Shown: positions 50,201 to 59,392 of the stretch, one piece after another
How the letters are laid out: each line of letters opens with the position of its first letter
Position numbering within the stretch: the first letter of the stretch is position 1
NCBI RefSeq assembly: GCF_015353075.1
Contig: NZ_CP064191.1
Location: 310,001-374,000, forward strand
DNA from: Rhizobium sp. 007
GTDB taxonomy: Bacteria; Pseudomonadota; Alphaproteobacteria; Rhizobiales; Rhizobiaceae
Reading direction: 5' to 3'
DNA length: 64,000 nt
Made by a program: the position numbers and the translations under genes
The notes under the pieces: generated by a model
The model's input: only the letters and a program-made list of their open reading frames with translations
Databases searched by the model: none
What the model was told of the DNA's origin: nothing

Positions 50201-51990
50201 TCGGCGTCCGTCCGGTTCAGCTCCTCCAGCAGGTAGCTGCGCTCCTCGGCCGGCAGGATGTCGATCTGGCCGACCGGCTGCTCGGCATCGGCCATCACAC
50301 CTGACACCAAGTTTTGCAGATGCTGCGTCATACGATCGATCTGCTCCGGCGCCAATCGTTTGGCGTCAAAATGCCAGCGGAAGCTCCCATCCAGAGCGCA
50401 AACCTCAAACGTCAGCAAATCACCGCAAGGAACGGTCTCTGAACCGGGGCTCGAAGGCAGATCAGCAGCAGAATAGCTGTTTGTGGTAATCGTCAGGCCG
50501 ATCGGCCAGGGCCATTGCGACCGCAACGCCTCCGTCCCCTTGAGGGACGGGCAGCGTCCGACAAGATCGCGCGCAAAGCTCGCGTGCTCGGTCAACCGAG
50601 CGAATTCCGCCGCCACCACTTTGCGCAGGTCTTCAAAACCATGTGCAAGATCAATGGCAACCTCCATCGGCACGACAGAAGCGATCAGCGCCTCCAGCGC
50701 GTTCCAACCAGCTTGCGTTCCGTTTGGCGCCGGCCTCCACCCCAGTTGCAGCTCCGATTCGCCAGTAACGCGGGCCAGATAGATCAAACACGCAATTGCC
50801 AGGTGCTCCGCCCGGTCAATGGCGGACAGCGCAGCCAAAGCATCTGGAATGGACCACACACTTGTCTGCCATCTGGGGGGTGTCTCCGTTTCCGACGCGG
50901 ACAGGAAAGGAGGCACCACTGTTTTAAACTGCTCGAGCCGCTGTCGCCAAAAATCCTCTGAAGGCGCTATCTCCTCATGTGCAGCCGTCAGGCTGTGCGC
51001 CTGGTCATCGCTCAAAACCGGAAGGCGATCGCCTACGTCCAGATCGACCTGCATTGCCAGCGCTCGCGCGTCCAGAGCCTGACCGTCCAGGCTGCCAAAG
51101 CATACATCGACATCCTCACTCCCCGTCGCCACGCGCCAGTGGCTGGGCTGGATCTCGAGCAGGCAACCGGCCGGAAGGCCCGAGCGTCGCGCTAACGTCT
51201 CAAGGCGCCTCACCGGGATAAAACTATCCCCTGCGAGAACCTTGGGCAGACACAATGGATTGGGATGATACGGCCCAAAGTCCAAGGCACGCGTCATCGC
51301 CGACAAGTCTTGCGCGGATCGATGCCATCGTAGACAGCCGGCCGCATCCGGGCGCCGATGTCTCGGAAAATAGCTTCTGTCTTCCAATGCCTGCGGACGG
51401 GTACTGAGCTCGCCCGCCGCCAAGCCGGTTAAAAGCGCGCGGAAACCCTCGACGGCCGCTTCGTAACATTTGAGGTTCAAGCTCAGCGCCGTGTCGGCCG
51501 GCGTCACCAACACCTGGCGCTGAATCGCCACCTCACCAGTATCAACACCGTCATCGATCCGATGCCAGGTGATCGCATGTTCGCTCTCTTGTGCCAGCAG
51601 CGCCCAGGACGTCGCATGCGTCCCCGCATATCGCGTTCCGTCGTGATAGTTGAAAGCGCCTTGACGGGCTCGTCCGAACACATCGGCCGGCAATAGGAAC
51701 GGATTGGCTACGGAAAAAATCCACTCCACCGGCTCGGTGGCAAGCAACGTCGAGAGCCCTTCGACACTGGCTACAACCGAGATGTTGGCGCGAGCCGCCC
51801 AATCGGCGAATATCGTGTCGGCAGATAGCACCGCGCGAACGGCGTGGCCCATCTCGATTGCGAGCTGAGTGCACCTGACAGCGAGCGTACCACTGCCAAT
51901 GAACACGCTCGAGCATCTTGAAGGTGCTGCAGGGCGCTGCCCATCTGGTTCAAAAAGGCATAAGTGTCCCGGCGAAGAGCAACGCGTCAT
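44221..51990 (-). CDS. Nonribosomal peptide synthetase 2 (formyltransferase-C'-A-T-C-A-T-TE)
   Basis: From ATG 51990 (AAAGGGGTAGAG site; 2589 aa), domains in order are as follows. A Fmt-like N-formyltransferase, residues ~20-290, with [20 protein letters not shown] and IDDGVDTGE. Half a condensation domain without HHxxxDG, ~350-640. A1: [16 protein letters not shown] ~758, [12 protein letters not shown]; pocket code by eye D-A-T-K-V-G-E-V-G, asparagine-like. PCP1: [10 protein letters not shown] ~1152. A full C domain of the [13 protein letters not shown] / [11 protein letters not shown] type ~1378. A2: ~1855, pocket D-S-T-D-I-G-E-V-G, unassigned. PCP2 ~2244. A type I thioesterase: GYSSGG ~2375, PGNHMTMM. 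Product: probably an N-formylated short peptide. The last ~17 codons are read from the IS21 end; the TE core is complete. Confidence 0.93.
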   Translation of the reverse strand: MTRCSSPGHLCLFEPDGQRPAAPSRCSSVFIGSGTLAVRCTQLAIEMGHAVRAVLSADTIFADWAARANISVVASVEGLSTLLATEPVEWIFSVANPFLLPADVFGRARQGAFNYHDGTRYAGTHATSWALLAQESEHAITWHRIDDGVDTGEVAIQRQVLVTPADTALSLNLKCYEAAVEGFRALLTGLAAGELSTRPQALEDRSYFPRHRRPDAAGCLRWHRSAQDLSAMTRALDFGPYHPNPLCLPKVLAGDSFIPVRRLETLARRSGLPAGCLLEIQPSHWRVATGSEDVDVCFGSLDGQALDARALAMQVDLDVGDRLPVLSDDQAHSLTAAHEEIAPSEDFWRQRLEQFKTVVPPFLSASETETPPRWQTSVWSIPDALAALSAIDRAEHLAIACLIYLARVTGESELQLGWRPAPNGTQAGWNALEALIASVVPMEVAIDLAHGFEDLRKVVAAEFARLTEHASFARDLVGRCPSLKGTEALRSQWPWPIGLTITTNSYSAADLPSSPGSETVPCGDLLTFEVCALDGSFRWHFDAKRLAPEQIDRMTQHLQNLVSGVMADAEQPVGQIDILPAEERSYLLEELNRTDADYPSDLCIHALFEAQVQKAPDAVAVVHEDERLSYGELNQRANRLAHHLIGLGVKPDERIAICVERSPAMVVGLLAILKAGGAYLPLDPAYPSPRLNQVLADAAPRLLLCDAVGRKALGAEAIASLSVVDLSNGEHPWADQPADDPDPHALSLTPSHLAYVIYTSGSTGTPKGVMVEHRGLVNYLSWAREAYTPISSSVVSSSLAFDATITSLFAPLICGGYEHLISEGKETEDLKVELVLGRRLVKITPSHLDVLGQQLQSTGDASQVELFVIGGEALSSSTVERWRQIQPAARMVNEYGPTEAVVGCAFHDIPADLSASMNVPIGRPISNTRLYVLDDHRQPVPFGAVGELYIGGAGVARGYLNRPELTAERFLADPFSGKADARMYRTGDLARYLPDGNLEFLGRNDEQVKIRGFRIEPGEIAARLCEHELVGDAAVVAREDRTGDKRLVAYVVAKTTDGSDEADGAGLAASLRAHLSGLLPDYMVPSAFVRLAALPLTANGKLDRKGLPAPEDDAYARAAYEAPQGGIETALAAIWAELLGVERVGRHDHFFELGGHSLLAVQLMERLRRLSLGVEVRTLFARPVLADLAASLGSHHEVAVPANLITKQSTAITPQMLPLAELTQPEIDRIVATVPGGVGNIQDIYGLSPLQDGILFHHLLATRGDPYLLVSQMAFADRGLLERYLGAVQQVVARHDILRTAFVWEGLSNPAQVVWRTAPLDVVEVELEGCDGSGADELRRRFDPRRQRIDLGRAPLMRFVIAREPGSGRWLLLVLQHHLIGDHTTAEVMHAEVRAALQGRAHELAAPQPFRNLVAQARLGMDAKAHEAFFREMLADIDEPTLPFGLSEVYGDGIGSREARRMLPQALHDRLRSQARRLGVSLASLCHLAWGQVVALSSGREQVVFGTVLFGRMHAGAGADRAMGLFMNTLPVRLDLDGTGVEESVRIAHARLAELLSHEHASLALAQRCSGVAAPAPLFSALLNYRHNTPAVACEAEDGLSGMEWLGGEERTNYPVTLSVDDFGQELGLTADAVEPISPDRICGYMQRALEQLAEALEQAPNTPVRELDILPAAERSYLLEELNRTEADYPSERCIHELFEAQVQKAPDAVALVFEEQSICYGELNAQANRLAHHLIALGGKPDQPVAICVERSPAMVVGVLAILKAGGAYVPLDRAYPSGRLRQVLDDAAPRLLLCDAAGRKALGAEAIGDLKAIDLDAATSAWAELPASDPDPHALGLTPSHLAYVIYTSGSTGTPKGVMVEHRGLVNYLHWACGAYAPRSSSVVSSSLAFDSVLTSLFVPLLCGGHAQLVREGDEVEGVKERIRSHCGVIDITPSHLDALGQQMLADSTASEVGLFIIGGEALFGSTVELWRRVQPAARMMNEYGPTETIVGCLFYEVPAAPAVSANVPIGRPIANTRVYVLDAYGQPVPFGAVGELYIGGAGVARGYLNRPELTAERFVADPFSDEPGARMYRTGDLGRYLPDGNLEFLGRNDEQVKIRGFRIEPGEIAARLLEHKLVAEAVVVARADRAGDKRLVAYVVAKTTDGSHEADGVELAAALRTHLGGLLPDYMVPAAFVRPDALPLMPNGKLDRKALPVPDDDAYARTVYEAPQGAVETLLAAIWQELLGLERIGRHDNFFELGGHSLLAVQLLSRALSLDLRFDAADLFQAPVLHELASKIDVQRHPNTSRVLSIRATGSQPPLFFVPSGSGDCSYALSLAREMDASCPVYALPWPPFDEIRPLTLEHIAAKVILAIKEIQPQGPYRLAGYSSGGILAYAIAQRLLYLDEAISFMGFIDVALSSNPSRVRPLEVVGEAVLQSLDVVDHDVLELEDHLAQQNSIAQLLKKGQQLGALHASRDIQSEALMYKRIDQFQQVVQSYRVPSLPIEIHQFYATEPLINLRAGTEENMDGQEASSRMLGWQHIIAAACVHATPIPGNHMTMMSVPENRRVLARRLSTALNRSPESGGAKTCHGSGGIVRPRAE
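45645..45738. repeat. 94-bp repeat, copy in module 2 of NRPS2
   Basis: Identical to 48921-49014. It encodes the A-domain block [20 protein letters not shown] and flanks. The two A-PCP modules of NRPS2 look like recent duplicates or are homogenised by gene conversion. Confidence 0.9.
48507..48720. repeat. 214-bp repeat shared with NRPS3 (copy 1)
   Basis: Matches 63787-64000 with two mismatches. It covers the end of the A1 domain and the start of PCP1, including GGHSLLAV. The partner runs into the window edge, so the true repeat is longer. Confidence 0.92.
48921..49014. repeat. 94-bp repeat, copy in module 1 of NRPS2
   Basis: Identical to 45645-45738; see that entry. Confidence 0.9.
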
Positions 51991-52125
51991 CTCTACCCCT
52001 TTGGGCAACCGCGCCGAGATACCAATCGGATCGGCGGTGGGGCAGTTCGGTGACCTCATCTGAGTGTTCGGTGGGCGTGATCGTGGAACAATTCTCGTCT
52101 GTCTATGCACGTTTGCCGATGACCA

Positions 52126-52142
52126 CGCATGCACCGTGCCAA
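52126..52142 (-). promoter_or_regulatory. Sigma-54 promoter of NRPS2
   Basis: The minus strand reads TTGGCACGGTGCATGCG, matching YTGGCACGRNNNTTGCW at all but two positions, with correct GG-N10-GC spacing. The predicted start is near 52115, giving a leader of about 125 nt to ATG 51990. Confidence 0.88.
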
Positions 52143-52187
52143 CAGAGAAAATCCGTTCTAAACAATAGGATGATCCCAACAGTGTCA

Positions 52188-52203
52188 TGTCACATGTTCG
52201 ACA
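52188..52203. promoter_or_regulatory. NifA upstream activating site of NRPS2
   Basis: TGTCACATGTTCGACA (plus strand) fits TGT-N10-ACA. It differs by one base from the first site of NRPS1 and is also exactly 45 bp from its -24 element. A second site, TGTCGGATCGACAAC, starts at 52206 and is cut at its last base by the IS6 end at 52221. Confidence 0.85.
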
Positions 52204-52220
52204 CGTGTCGGATCGACAAC

Positions 52221-53111
52221 GGGCTTGTCGCAAATTTTCTTGTTTAACGGCATGTTGACGGTCGGCGGGGAAATTCCCGCTCCCTATGTGGTGGAGCGTA
52301 TTGATGATTCTGAATGCCATTGCTGAGAAACTGAAGCGACAATCGAAGGATGACTTCAAAGGGCGGCATTTCGAGGCATGGCTCATCGTCCAAGCCGTGA
52401 CTTGGTATCTGAGGTATCCACTGAGCTACCGGGACTTGGAAGAAATGTTCCGAGAGCGTGGCTTCGAGGTCGACCACAGTACCATCAATCGCTGGGTCCT
52501 TGCCTACGCGCCGCTGATCGAGAAGCGGCTCCGTCAGTTCCGCCGACCCCATTGTGGCTCAGTGCGGATCGATGAGACCTACGTCAAGATCCGCGGAAAG
52601 TGGCGTTATCTGTACCGCGCCATCGACAAGCATGGAAACCCGGTCGACTTCTTGCCGACCGCAAAGCGCGACCTCGATGCCGCGAAGCGATTCTTCCGTA
52701 AAATGTTGAAGGATGAGCCTTTGATGTCGCCAGAGAAGATCGGCACAGACGGCGCCAACACCTTCCCGTCAACGATTAAGACAGCCGTTGATGATGGGCT
52801 ATTGCATCCGAATCCGGTCCACTATGTCACCAAGCACCTCCAACAAGGCATCGAGTGCGACCACTTCCGGGTGAAGAAGAACATGCCAAAAATCGGCGGC
52901 TTCCAATCCTTCAATACGCCACGCCGAACGATTGCTGGTTTCGAAGCGATGCTCTGGCTAAGGAAGGGTTTCGGCTTCACCGGCGATTGGACCGTCAACG
53001 ATCAGAACGATCTGATCGGGTGCCTTTTCGGACTTCAAAAGCTTAACAAAGCGTGAAAATGTTGCCGATTAAGCGGTAGTTTCGATCTACGGGAAGGTTT
53101 GCGACAAGCCC
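52221..53111 (+). mobile_element. IS6-family insertion sequence (copy 2)
   Basis: Terminal inverted repeats GGGCTTGTCGCAAA occur at 52221 and, on the minus strand, ending at 53111. No target duplication is seen (TCGACAAC to the left, TTCGAGGG to the right), so it may have arisen by cointegrate resolution or recombination. It brought the housekeeping-gene debris next to NRPS2. Confidence 0.82.
52304..53056 (+). CDS. IS6-family DDE transposase
   Basis: From ATG 52304 ([20 protein letters not shown]) the protein is 250 aa and complete. It has a helix-turn-helix ([20 protein letters not shown]) and DDE core segments [31 protein letters not shown] and [10 protein letters not shown]. It is probably active. 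Confidence 0.9.
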   Translation: MILNAIAEKLKRQSKDDFKGRHFEAWLIVQAVTWYLRYPLSYRDLEEMFRERGFEVDHSTINRWVLAYAPLIEKRLRQFRRPHCGSVRIDETYVKIRGKWRYLYRAIDKHGNPVDFLPTAKRDLDAAKRFFRKMLKDEPLMSPEKIGTDGANTFPSTIKTAVDDGLLHPNPVHYVTKHLQQGIECDHFRVKKNMPKIGGFQSFNTPRRTIAGFEAMLWLRKGFGFTGDWTVNDQNDLIGCLFGLQKLNKA

Positions 53112-53368
53112 TTCGAGGGAGCCCATTATCGCACCGACATCGGCAAGGTGTAATAGGCATTACAAGCAGGACCGGACGTTGCAGTCTGCTACTTCGACGG
53201 CATGACCCGCCGATTAGGCAATGTGTTTCCTCTTTACGGCAAAGAGTCAACATTTTCGGCTTCGTTTGCAAGGATTCGGCCGTCGTGAGATTTGTTGCGA
53301 ATGACGACGAAGCATCGGATCGTGAAAGCCGCGCGGACGGCACTAGTCTAAGTCTAGGTCTTTCCAGG

Positions 53369-53653
53369 AATGAACTGGCGGAGGTTGCCGGCATGGTCGC
53401 CTCCGACTGGACGATGCAGCGGCTGGCAGACTTGCTCGAAGCTCCCGTCGATCGCCCGGTTATCCTCGAAACCACCGCCCTCGGTGCTGCCTGGCTTGCC
53501 GGGAGCAGGGCAGGTGTGTGGCCCGACCGCAAGACCTTCTCCGCCACGTGGAAACGCGACCGGCGCTTCGAGCCGGACATGGATGAGAAGACGCGGGCCG
53601 CCAAGGTCAAGGGATGGCGCAATGCTGTGAAGCGGACGCTGAGCGAACTTTAG
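53369..53653 (+). pseudogene. glpK: Glycerol kinase, C-terminal fragment
   Basis: The frame reads [20 protein letters not shown], then [20 protein letters not shown] and [10 protein letters not shown], the last ~90 residues of GlpK (FGGY kinase). The ATP-binding and glycerol-binding N-terminal domains are missing. Its left border is near the IS6 end at 53111. Confidence 0.85.
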
Positions 53654-53683
53654 CGTTTGTTTTGGCGCAGGCTATCGCCCGCT

Positions 53684-54709
53684 TCAAGCGGCAATCGCTT
53701 GCCGCTTGCGCCTTGCGGGGGGAACGTAGAGCCAGCCGGCGCCGCTGCGATCGGCAACTGCCTTGATGGCGAGCGACAGGCCGATCGCGACGATCACGAC
53801 AAGAGGCGCGGTCACATAGCCGCTTGCCGCGTGCGCCTTCACCAGCGTTGCGATCGCCGCCACCAGCAGCGAAACAATCATGACGTGCGTCACATAGACC
53901 GGAAGCGTGTTACGCCCGAAATAGGCGAAAGCGTGCCGAACTGGCTGCAGCCGCGACATCAGTACGGCGGTTCCGCAAAGCCACGCCAGACCGGCGATGG
54001 AAGAGAGCAGCGCCCAACTGCCTTTCTCGATGGCCTGTAGCCGCCAGCGCAACAGATAGAGTGCCGCAAACAGCAGGAAGCCGCCGAATGCCATCAGAAG
54101 CGGGCGCTGCGTGATCGTGCCGACCACGGATTTTCCGTACCAGCAACCGAAGAGGAAGAAGACAAAATACTGCAGCACATTGCGATGGGTAAAGAGATCG
54201 ATCTGCAGATGCTCGCCGAAAGTTAGAATCGAGACCATGGCGGCGATCGCGATCGTCGTCGCATGATGGGCGGAAGAAAGAAGCTTCGTGGCGACCATGA
54301 AGATCGCCAGTGCCCAGATGAACCAGATGCCTGTATTGGGCGCCCACCACATCTCGATCAGCTGGTAGGGATTGCTGCCTTCGGCCGGTACCAGGGCATT
54401 GGTCTGGATATAGCGGAAGAACAGCCAGCGCGCGGTGCTCCAGACGGCGAAGAGATAGATGAGCAGCCAGATCTTCCGGCGCAGGAAGTCGCGCCAGGGC
54501 GCCCGTACGGCCGATGCCGCAAGAAAGCCGGAGACGGTGAAAAACAGCGGCATCCGGATCGGCGTCATGATGCCGCTGATGCGGGCATAAAGGTCCGGTG
54601 CAATCTCGTGGAAGTCGTGGTAGAGGAGCGTGTGGTAGATGACCACGAGGATGATCGACATTCCCTTGGCGATGTCGAGCCAATCGATGCGGGTCTTTTC
54701 CTGCCTCAT
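53684..54709 (-). CDS. Acyltransferase-3 family integral membrane protein
   Basis: The 341-aa product starts MRQEKTRIDWLDIAKGMSII and has about ten hydrophobic segments. The family motifs are WLDIAKG, the His of VVIYHTLLYH and the Arg of RMPLFFTVSGFLA. Members O-acetylate or succinylate sugars and glycans (OafA, NodX, ExoH types). It appears intact although it is surrounded by pseudogenes. Substrate unknown. No nod box or NifA site was seen upstream. Confidence 0.85.
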   Translation of the reverse strand: MRQEKTRIDWLDIAKGMSIILVVIYHTLLYHDFHEIAPDLYARISGIMTPIRMPLFFTVSGFLAASAVRAPWRDFLRRKIWLLIYLFAVWSTARWLFFRYIQTNALVPAEGSNPYQLIEMWWAPNTGIWFIWALAIFMVATKLLSSAHHATTIAIAAMVSILTFGEHLQIDLFTHRNVLQYFVFFLFGCWYGKSVVGTITQRPLLMAFGGFLLFAALYLLRWRLQAIEKGSWALLSSIAGLAWLCGTAVLMSRLQPVRHAFAYFGRNTLPVYVTHVMIVSLLVAAIATLVKAHAASGYVTAPLVVIVAIGLSLAIKAVADRSGAGWLYVPPARRKRQAIAA

Positions 54710-54979
54710 GGTTCCCTCTCTTAACCGTGCACTGCAGCAGGAAACAAATAGACGAAATGCGTCAAAAACGTGGGCATATCGCCAATCTCTTCAGGGGATG
54801 GAATGCAGCAGGGCCACTTGCTAATTCTGTACTGATAGGTACAATTCGTTCTAATCAGTACAGGAGTGAATCATGAGGGCCCTCGTCCCGCAAAAGCATC
54901 GACGTAGATGTTGGTGTCCGTGCCGAGATGCTCCACGTGACTGACGGCACCTCGGATAGGGCCGTCAGTCACACTGATG
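54710..54979. other. Short spacer, no gene
   Basis: Upstream of the acyltransferase gene. It contains ACTGATAGGTACAATTCGTT and CTAATCAGTACAGGAGTGAA, which might be promoter or operator sequence. The right part merges into the ABC-transporter remnant. Confidence 0.3.
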
Positions 54980-55216
54980 TCAGAATGGTCTGATCCCGAC
55001 AAAGCTCGCGTCGCTCACGCCAACCTTACCGGGAAAGAGGTTCATCTGCGGAGAGCCGATGAAGTGGGCGACGAACGTGTTCGCGGGGCGCAGGTAGAGT
55101 TCCATGGGCGAACCGATCTGCTCGATCGTTCCCTTGTTCATGACCACGATCTTGTCGGCTAGTGTCATAGCCTCGATCTGGTCGTGCGTCACATAGATCA
55201 TGGTCTTGCGATTGCA
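54980..55216 (-). pseudogene. Sugar ABC-transporter ATPase fragment (UgpC/MalK type)
   Basis: The frame reads [20 protein letters not shown] followed by [20 protein letters not shown]. This is the H-loop and the junction to the regulatory domain of CUT1-type ATPases such as UgpC. Walker A, the signature and Walker B are absent. A glycerol-3-phosphate link with the nearby glpK scrap is possible. Confidence 0.8.
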
Positions 55217-55312
55217 GCCATCCGGCAGACGCGCTGCAGACAGCGGCAAACCATCTTTGGCAGGCCGGCACGTGAGTCGCCGGAGAGATAATTTCATTCG
55301 ATGGAGATTGAT

Positions 55313-55765
55313 ATGAAAAGACATCTACTTGCCGCTTCAGTGTTTGCCCTGCTGGCGACGCCCGCTCTCGCAGAGGAATGCGCGCCGATCACCAAGCCTT
55401 TGGTGGAGCAGCTGTTTGATCGCTGGAACACCTCGCTGGCGACGCTGGAGCCCGAAAAGGTCGTCGAAAACTATGCTTCCGACGCCGTCCTCCTGCCAAC
55501 CCTGTCGAACAAGCCGCGACTGACCCAAGAGGAGCGCCGGGACTACTTCGTGAGCTTCCTGAAGAACCATCCGCACGGCGAGATCGAGAGCCGCACGATC
55601 AAGCTCGGCTGCAACGAAGCGCTCGACACAGGCATCTACACCTTCACCTTGAAGGACGGCAGCAAGGTTCCGGCGCGCTACACCTTCACTTATGAGTTCA
55701 AGGGCGGCAAGTGGCTGATCTCGTCGCATCACTCGTCCGCTATGCCTGAAAAGCACGCGGGTTAA
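55313..55765 (+). CDS. Secreted SgcJ/EcaC-like (SnoaL/DUF4440 fold) protein
   Basis: The 150-aa protein has a signal peptide ([20 protein letters not shown]) and a small NTF2-like domain: [40 protein letters not shown], then YTFTLKDGS and [18 protein letters not shown]. Family members occur as small periplasmic or cytoplasmic proteins of poorly known function. ATG 55313 follows GGAG, and an in-frame ATG at 55301 has no better ribosome site. The gene is intact. Confidence 0.8.
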   Translation: MKRHLLAASVFALLATPALAEECAPITKPLVEQLFDRWNTSLATLEPEKVVENYASDAVLLPTLSNKPRLTQEERRDYFVSFLKNHPHGEIESRTIKLGCNEALDTGIYTFTLKDGSKVPARYTFTYEFKGGKWLISSHHSSAMPEKHAG

Positions 55766-55896
55766 GCCACTTCAACGGGAGCGCCGGGCCTTTCCGGCGG
55801 CTCCCCAATTTCTTTGCGCAGAAGTGGCAACGTCTTCGCGTTTAGGTCAAAGCGGTCAGAGAAAATAAGCATCGGCCGCGACTTGACCATCCAAAA

Positions 55897-56004
55897 ATGA
55901 GACCCCATGTGGGGTATAACCCGCTTGGTCCGGGCCCTCTGGCGAGAGCTTTGGCACTCTTGCGATGTCGGACCGTTTTTCCGACAACCAGTGCCGGCAG
56001 GGGA
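55897..56004 (+). ncRNA. Structured leader with two exclusive hairpins, upstream of terC
   Basis: GGTCCG (55927-55932) pairs with CGGACC (55969-55974) around an inner stem GCGAGAG/CTCTTGC (55942-55948 with 55957-55963). GTCGGA (55967-55972) can instead pair with TCCGAC (55980-55985). The two folds use the same bases and cannot coexist, as in a riboswitch. TerC/Alx genes often have a Mn-sensing yybP-ykoY leader, but I could not match that consensus confidently. The gene behind it is broken. Confidence 0.45.
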
Positions 56005-56984
56005 TTGTCTTTGGATCTCTCTTTTTTGTTCGTCGAGTGGCTGGGAACGCCGGTCTGGATGTGGTCGAGCTTTTTTGTCCTCGTCATCGCCATTTTGTCA
56101 TTCGACCTCGGTATTCTCGATAAGCAGAACAAGGAGATCGGCGTCCGGGAAAGCGTGAAGCTTTCCACCCGATATATCGTGTTGGGTATCGCGTTTGGCG
56201 GCTGGGTGTGGTGGCATCTGGGCTCCGAAGCAGGGCTTTCCTATATGACGGGCTTCATCGTGGAAAAAACGCTGGCGCTGGATAATGTCTTCGTCATCGC
56301 CCTGATCTTCTCCTTTTTCGCGGTCCCGCGCATCTACCAGCACCGGGTGCTTTTCTGGGGCATTCTTGGTGTCATCGTGCTGCGCGCGATCATGATCGGC
56401 GTCGGCGCGACGCTGGTCGCCGGTCGCCTGGATTCTCTATCTCTTCGCCGCCTTCCTGATAGTAACCGGCATCAAGATGCTCGTCATCAAGGAGTCTGAG
56501 CCCGACGTCGCCAAGAACGGGCTCGTCCGCTTCATGCGCAACAGCTTCAACGTAACCGACGAGCATCACGGCGAACGCTTCTTCGTGCGGCAGGCGCATC
56601 CGAAGACCGGAAAGCTGGCCTTGTTCATCACGCCGCTCTTCATGGCGCTGGTGATGATCGAGGTGGCGGATGTCATCTTCGCCGTGGATTCGGTGCCTGC
56701 GATTTTCGCGATGACCACCGATCCCTTCATCGACTACACCTCCAACATCTTCGCCATCCTCGGCCTTCGCGCCCTCTATTTCGCGCTCGCGGCGATGATC
56801 CATCGCTTCCAGTATCTGAAGCCCGCGCTCGCCGTCGTCCTTCGTCGGTTCTAAGATCTTTGCCGCCGATCTTTTAGGGCTGGAAAGGTTTCCGGCTGCG
56901 CTTTCGCTTGGCATCACCTTCGCGATCATTGCTGCCGGGGTGATCTGGAGCCACCTCAAGACCCGCGATCGGCAGTCCGCGTAG
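56005..56984 (+). pseudogene. TerC-family membrane protein, frameshifted twice
   Basis: Starting at TTG 56005 (AGGGG site): LSLDLSFLFVEWLGTPVWMW, VKLSTRYIVLGIAFGGWVWW and KTLALDNVFVIALIFSFFAV are in one frame. Near 56428 the reading moves to MLVIKESEPDVAKNGLVRFM and MIEVADVIFAVDSVPAIFAM. Near 56845 it moves again to SKIFAADLLGLERFPAALSL. All TerC blocks (LDNVFVI, DVIFAVDSVPA) are present, so only two indels separate it from an intact metal-homeostasis protein of ~320 aa. Confidence 0.88.
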
Positions 56985-57037
56985 CCGCAACCCATTGGGC
57001 AGAACTGCGTTAGCACCAGAACACAAAGGAAACAGAT

Positions 57038-57310
57038 ATGATTTCCGGATATTGTCGGTTGGCTTTTTGCCTTCGTCATCTTCGATCCGCTCCAGGCGCA
57101 GATACAGGAGCAGGTCGAGGGCGCGAAGCTGCCCGTGGAGATCGGGGCCCGCTGCTGATCGAGCGGGCCGGCGACTACGGCTGGACGGCAGGCGCCATCG
57201 TTAATGCCGCTATCGGGCGCACCGCGCTGGCCGATCTCCTGGATAGCCGGGACCCGCAATGCGCAGCCCTCGTCCGCGTCCTAAACGGAAACAGCGGCGA
57301 GCGCGTGTAA
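57038..57310 (+). pseudogene. Small conserved hypothetical, frameshifted
   Basis: Two frames join to one protein: WLFAFVIFDPLQAQIQEQVE (57060-57150) and LLIERAGDYGWTAGAIVNAA through LLDSRDPQCAALVRVLNG to 57310. It looks like a small periplasmic protein found near ExoD/TerC genes in rhizobia. I do not know its function. Confidence 0.45.
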
Positions 57311-57341
57311 CGACAGATTCGGCCGAAACGGATTGCACGAC

Positions 57342-57679
57342 ATGTCTGAACCAGACGAGACCATGGAGCCGTCGCGGGGTGTGGCAACCGCGCGGCTCAG
57401 AGAGATGCTGGAGCTTGCCCGGAAAAAAGGCGGCCTCTCCATCGGTGAGGCTCTGGAGGTCATGGGGTCGACGGGTATCGCCTTCACGGTGCTGTTTCTG
57501 GCGATCCCGGCCCTAACTCCTATCCCGGCCCGTTCGGGATGGTGTTCGGCACGGCCCTTGCTTTGATCTCGCTGCAGATCATCTTCGGCTCCCGAAACCT
57601 CTGGCTACCGGCCATAGTCAGAAACCGTCAGTTTCGCCGGCAACGCTCGATCTTATCATACGGCATTAGCTTCCGATGA
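57342..57679 (+). pseudogene. exoD: ExoD-like exopolysaccharide protein, frameshifted and truncated
   Basis: MSEPDETMEPSRGVATARLR, then GGLSIGEALEVMGSTGIAFT and LFLAIPALTPIP, is an ExoD start. Frame must change near 57520 to give PGPFGMVFGTALALISLQII and FGSRNLWLPAIVRNRQF before a stop at 57679. Full ExoD is ~200 aa, so half is lost. Confidence 0.8.
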
Positions 57680-57689
57680 TTGCCAGAGT

Positions 57690-58440
57690 GGAGAAGGTCA
57701 TGCGGACCGACCGGCTCAGGATACACAGGCCCCGCCGTGCAGACCCTGCTCGGCATACCGGTCTTCCTATGCCACGATCGAGCGCCGAGTGAGAAAGCGT
57801 CACGATTTCTTCAGCGGCTGCGAACATGACGCTGTGCTCCCCGACGATGCCGCCGCCCCGCAAAACCGAAAAGCCGATTTCTCCGGTAGGGCGTTCGCCT
57901 GTGATGCCGTCACGGCCCCGCTGCTCGACGGACGCGAGCGAAACGCGCCGGCCGTGTGCAGCGGCTTCGCCTAGCATCAATGTGGTGCCGGAAGGTGCGT
58001 AGATCTTCCTCCTATGATGAGCTTCCAGAACTTCTATGTCCCAATTCTCGGCCGGGAACGTGCGCGACTTGGGCGACAAGCCCGACCAGCATATTCACGC
58101 CGATTGAGAAATTGCCGGAGCGCACGATTGGAACCTCGCGCGCAGCCTCGCCGATGCGGGCGACGTCCTCCGGCTCGAACACTGTTGCCCCGATCACCAA
58201 GGCTGACCCGCCCTTGTCCGCGCATAACCCGGCCAACTCTGCGGCGGCGCTCCGTCGAAAAATCTAAAATCACGTCCGCCGCCTTAATCGCTGCTGCACG
58301 ATCGATCAACCCGTCGCCTATGCCGCCGCTGCGCCCGACGCTGCCGACATGCATGAAAGCTCGGTCGGTGGCGAGAATCGAGATGACAGCACGGGCCCAG
58401 ATGACCCCGAGCGCCAGCAACGGCAATTTTGATGGGTGAC
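57690..58440 (-). pseudogene. dapB: dapB (dihydrodipicolinate reductase), heavily decayed
   Basis: Segments in several minus-strand frames line up with DapB: SPIKIAVAGARGHLG (58440-58395), [30 protein letters not shown], then [31 protein letters not shown] and [20 protein letters not shown] to ~57780. This covers the NADPH site, catalytic HHRRK and GT residues. At least four indels. A working copy is presumably chromosomal. Confidence 0.85.
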
Positions 58441-58743
58441 GTCAAATCATCTCCTTGTCGCGAAAATCCCAATTAAAACGACGCTTCTGCGCCATAGATT
58501 TGCAACGTCGCAGAGCGAAGACTTTTGCAACACTTCAGCCCGGCCGCAATGGCTCGATCCAGAAAAGCACCGAGGGACAGCCTTCGAGCGCCAAGGGTAA
58601 TTTACCTTGGCAAAAAGGGTGGTTTCGGCCAAAAGGCAAGTTATCATGGCCAATGACAGGACGGCTACATCTTCAAAACGAGCCGCGACAAGCAATAAAG
58701 CGGACTATGCCGCTATTCAGCAACCCGGACTTGAGGAGGGATC
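58441..58743. other. Spacer without a recognisable gene
   Basis: No homology recognised on either strand between the dapB relic and the following small gene. Confidence 0.35.
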
Positions 58744-59066
58744 ATGAGCCGCCACACCATCACATTGCAGAGCAACGTGCGCAGCGACGAAACCGCGATT
58801 ATCGGTTTCGCCGGTCCGATGCGGACCTTCTTTCGGACCCGATTTCCCGACCTGAAACCGACGAACTGGAAATCTGGCTTGGCACCGGCCTTGAGGAATT
58901 TCCGAGCCTGCAAAGCCTCATCGAGGCCGCGCGGGCGCAGGGCTATGAAATCACCAGGCTTGACCGGGCTGCTATCATGGCGCTGGTCAAGGAATCCGGT
59001 CAGGAAAGCCGACCATTTGGGAACGGTTCGGGTTTATCAGCTAAGGCTCTCCTTGACAGGGTGTGA
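58744..59066 (+). pseudogene. Conserved hypothetical, one frameshift
   Basis: MSRHTITLQSNVRSDETAII and GFAGPMRTFFRTRFPD (58744-58855) continue, after a one-base shift, as ETDELEIWLGTGLEEFPSLQ and LIEAARAQGYEITRLDRAAI to 59066. The composite is a ~105-aa soluble protein of the type seen near toxin-antitoxin genes on rhizobial plasmids. A ribosome site GAGGAGGGATC precedes the ATG. Function unknown. Confidence 0.5.
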
Positions 59067-59086
59067 TTTATAACTTACATGTAGCC

Positions 59087-59392
59087 ATGATAGAGCTGAA
59101 GCAAACCGCCACCTTTCAGAAGTGGCACCGCAAATTGAAGGACGGCAAGGCCAAAGCGGCGATCGCTATGCGCCTTCACCGTCTGGAAATGGGAAATCCC
59201 GGCGATGTCGCCCCCGTTGGCGAGGGCATCAGCGAACTACGCATTCACTACGGCCCCGGCTATCGCGTCTATTTCCAGCAGCGGGGCAATGTCATCGTCG
59301 TCCTTTTGTGCGGCGGGGACAAGAGAACACAAGGAACCGATATCCAGACGGCAAAGCAACTGGCCGCTGAGTGGAGTGAAGATGATGGCTGA
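59087..59392 (+). CDS. RelE/HigB-family toxin
   Basis: The 101-aa protein (MIELKQTATFQKWHRKLKDG, LRIHYGPGYRVYFQQRGN, VVLLCGGDKRTQGTDIQTAK) has the RelE/ParE-superfamily killer-protein signature. The basic YGPGYRVYF and GGDKRTQ segments hold the usual active-site residues. These toxins cut ribosome-bound mRNA. It overlaps the antitoxin gene by 11 bp, toxin first, which is the HigBA order. Confidence 0.88.
   Translation: MIELKQTATFQKWHRKLKDGKAKAAIAMRLHRLEMGNPGDVAPVGEGISELRIHYGPGYRVYFQQRGNVIVVLLCGGDKRTQGTDIQTAKQLAAEWSEDDG

Noticed and set aside
51991..52386. N-terminal ~130 codons of the longest NRPS2 frame
   Set aside because: They run through the promoter and into the IS6 element on the other strand; formyltransferase homology starts only after 51990.
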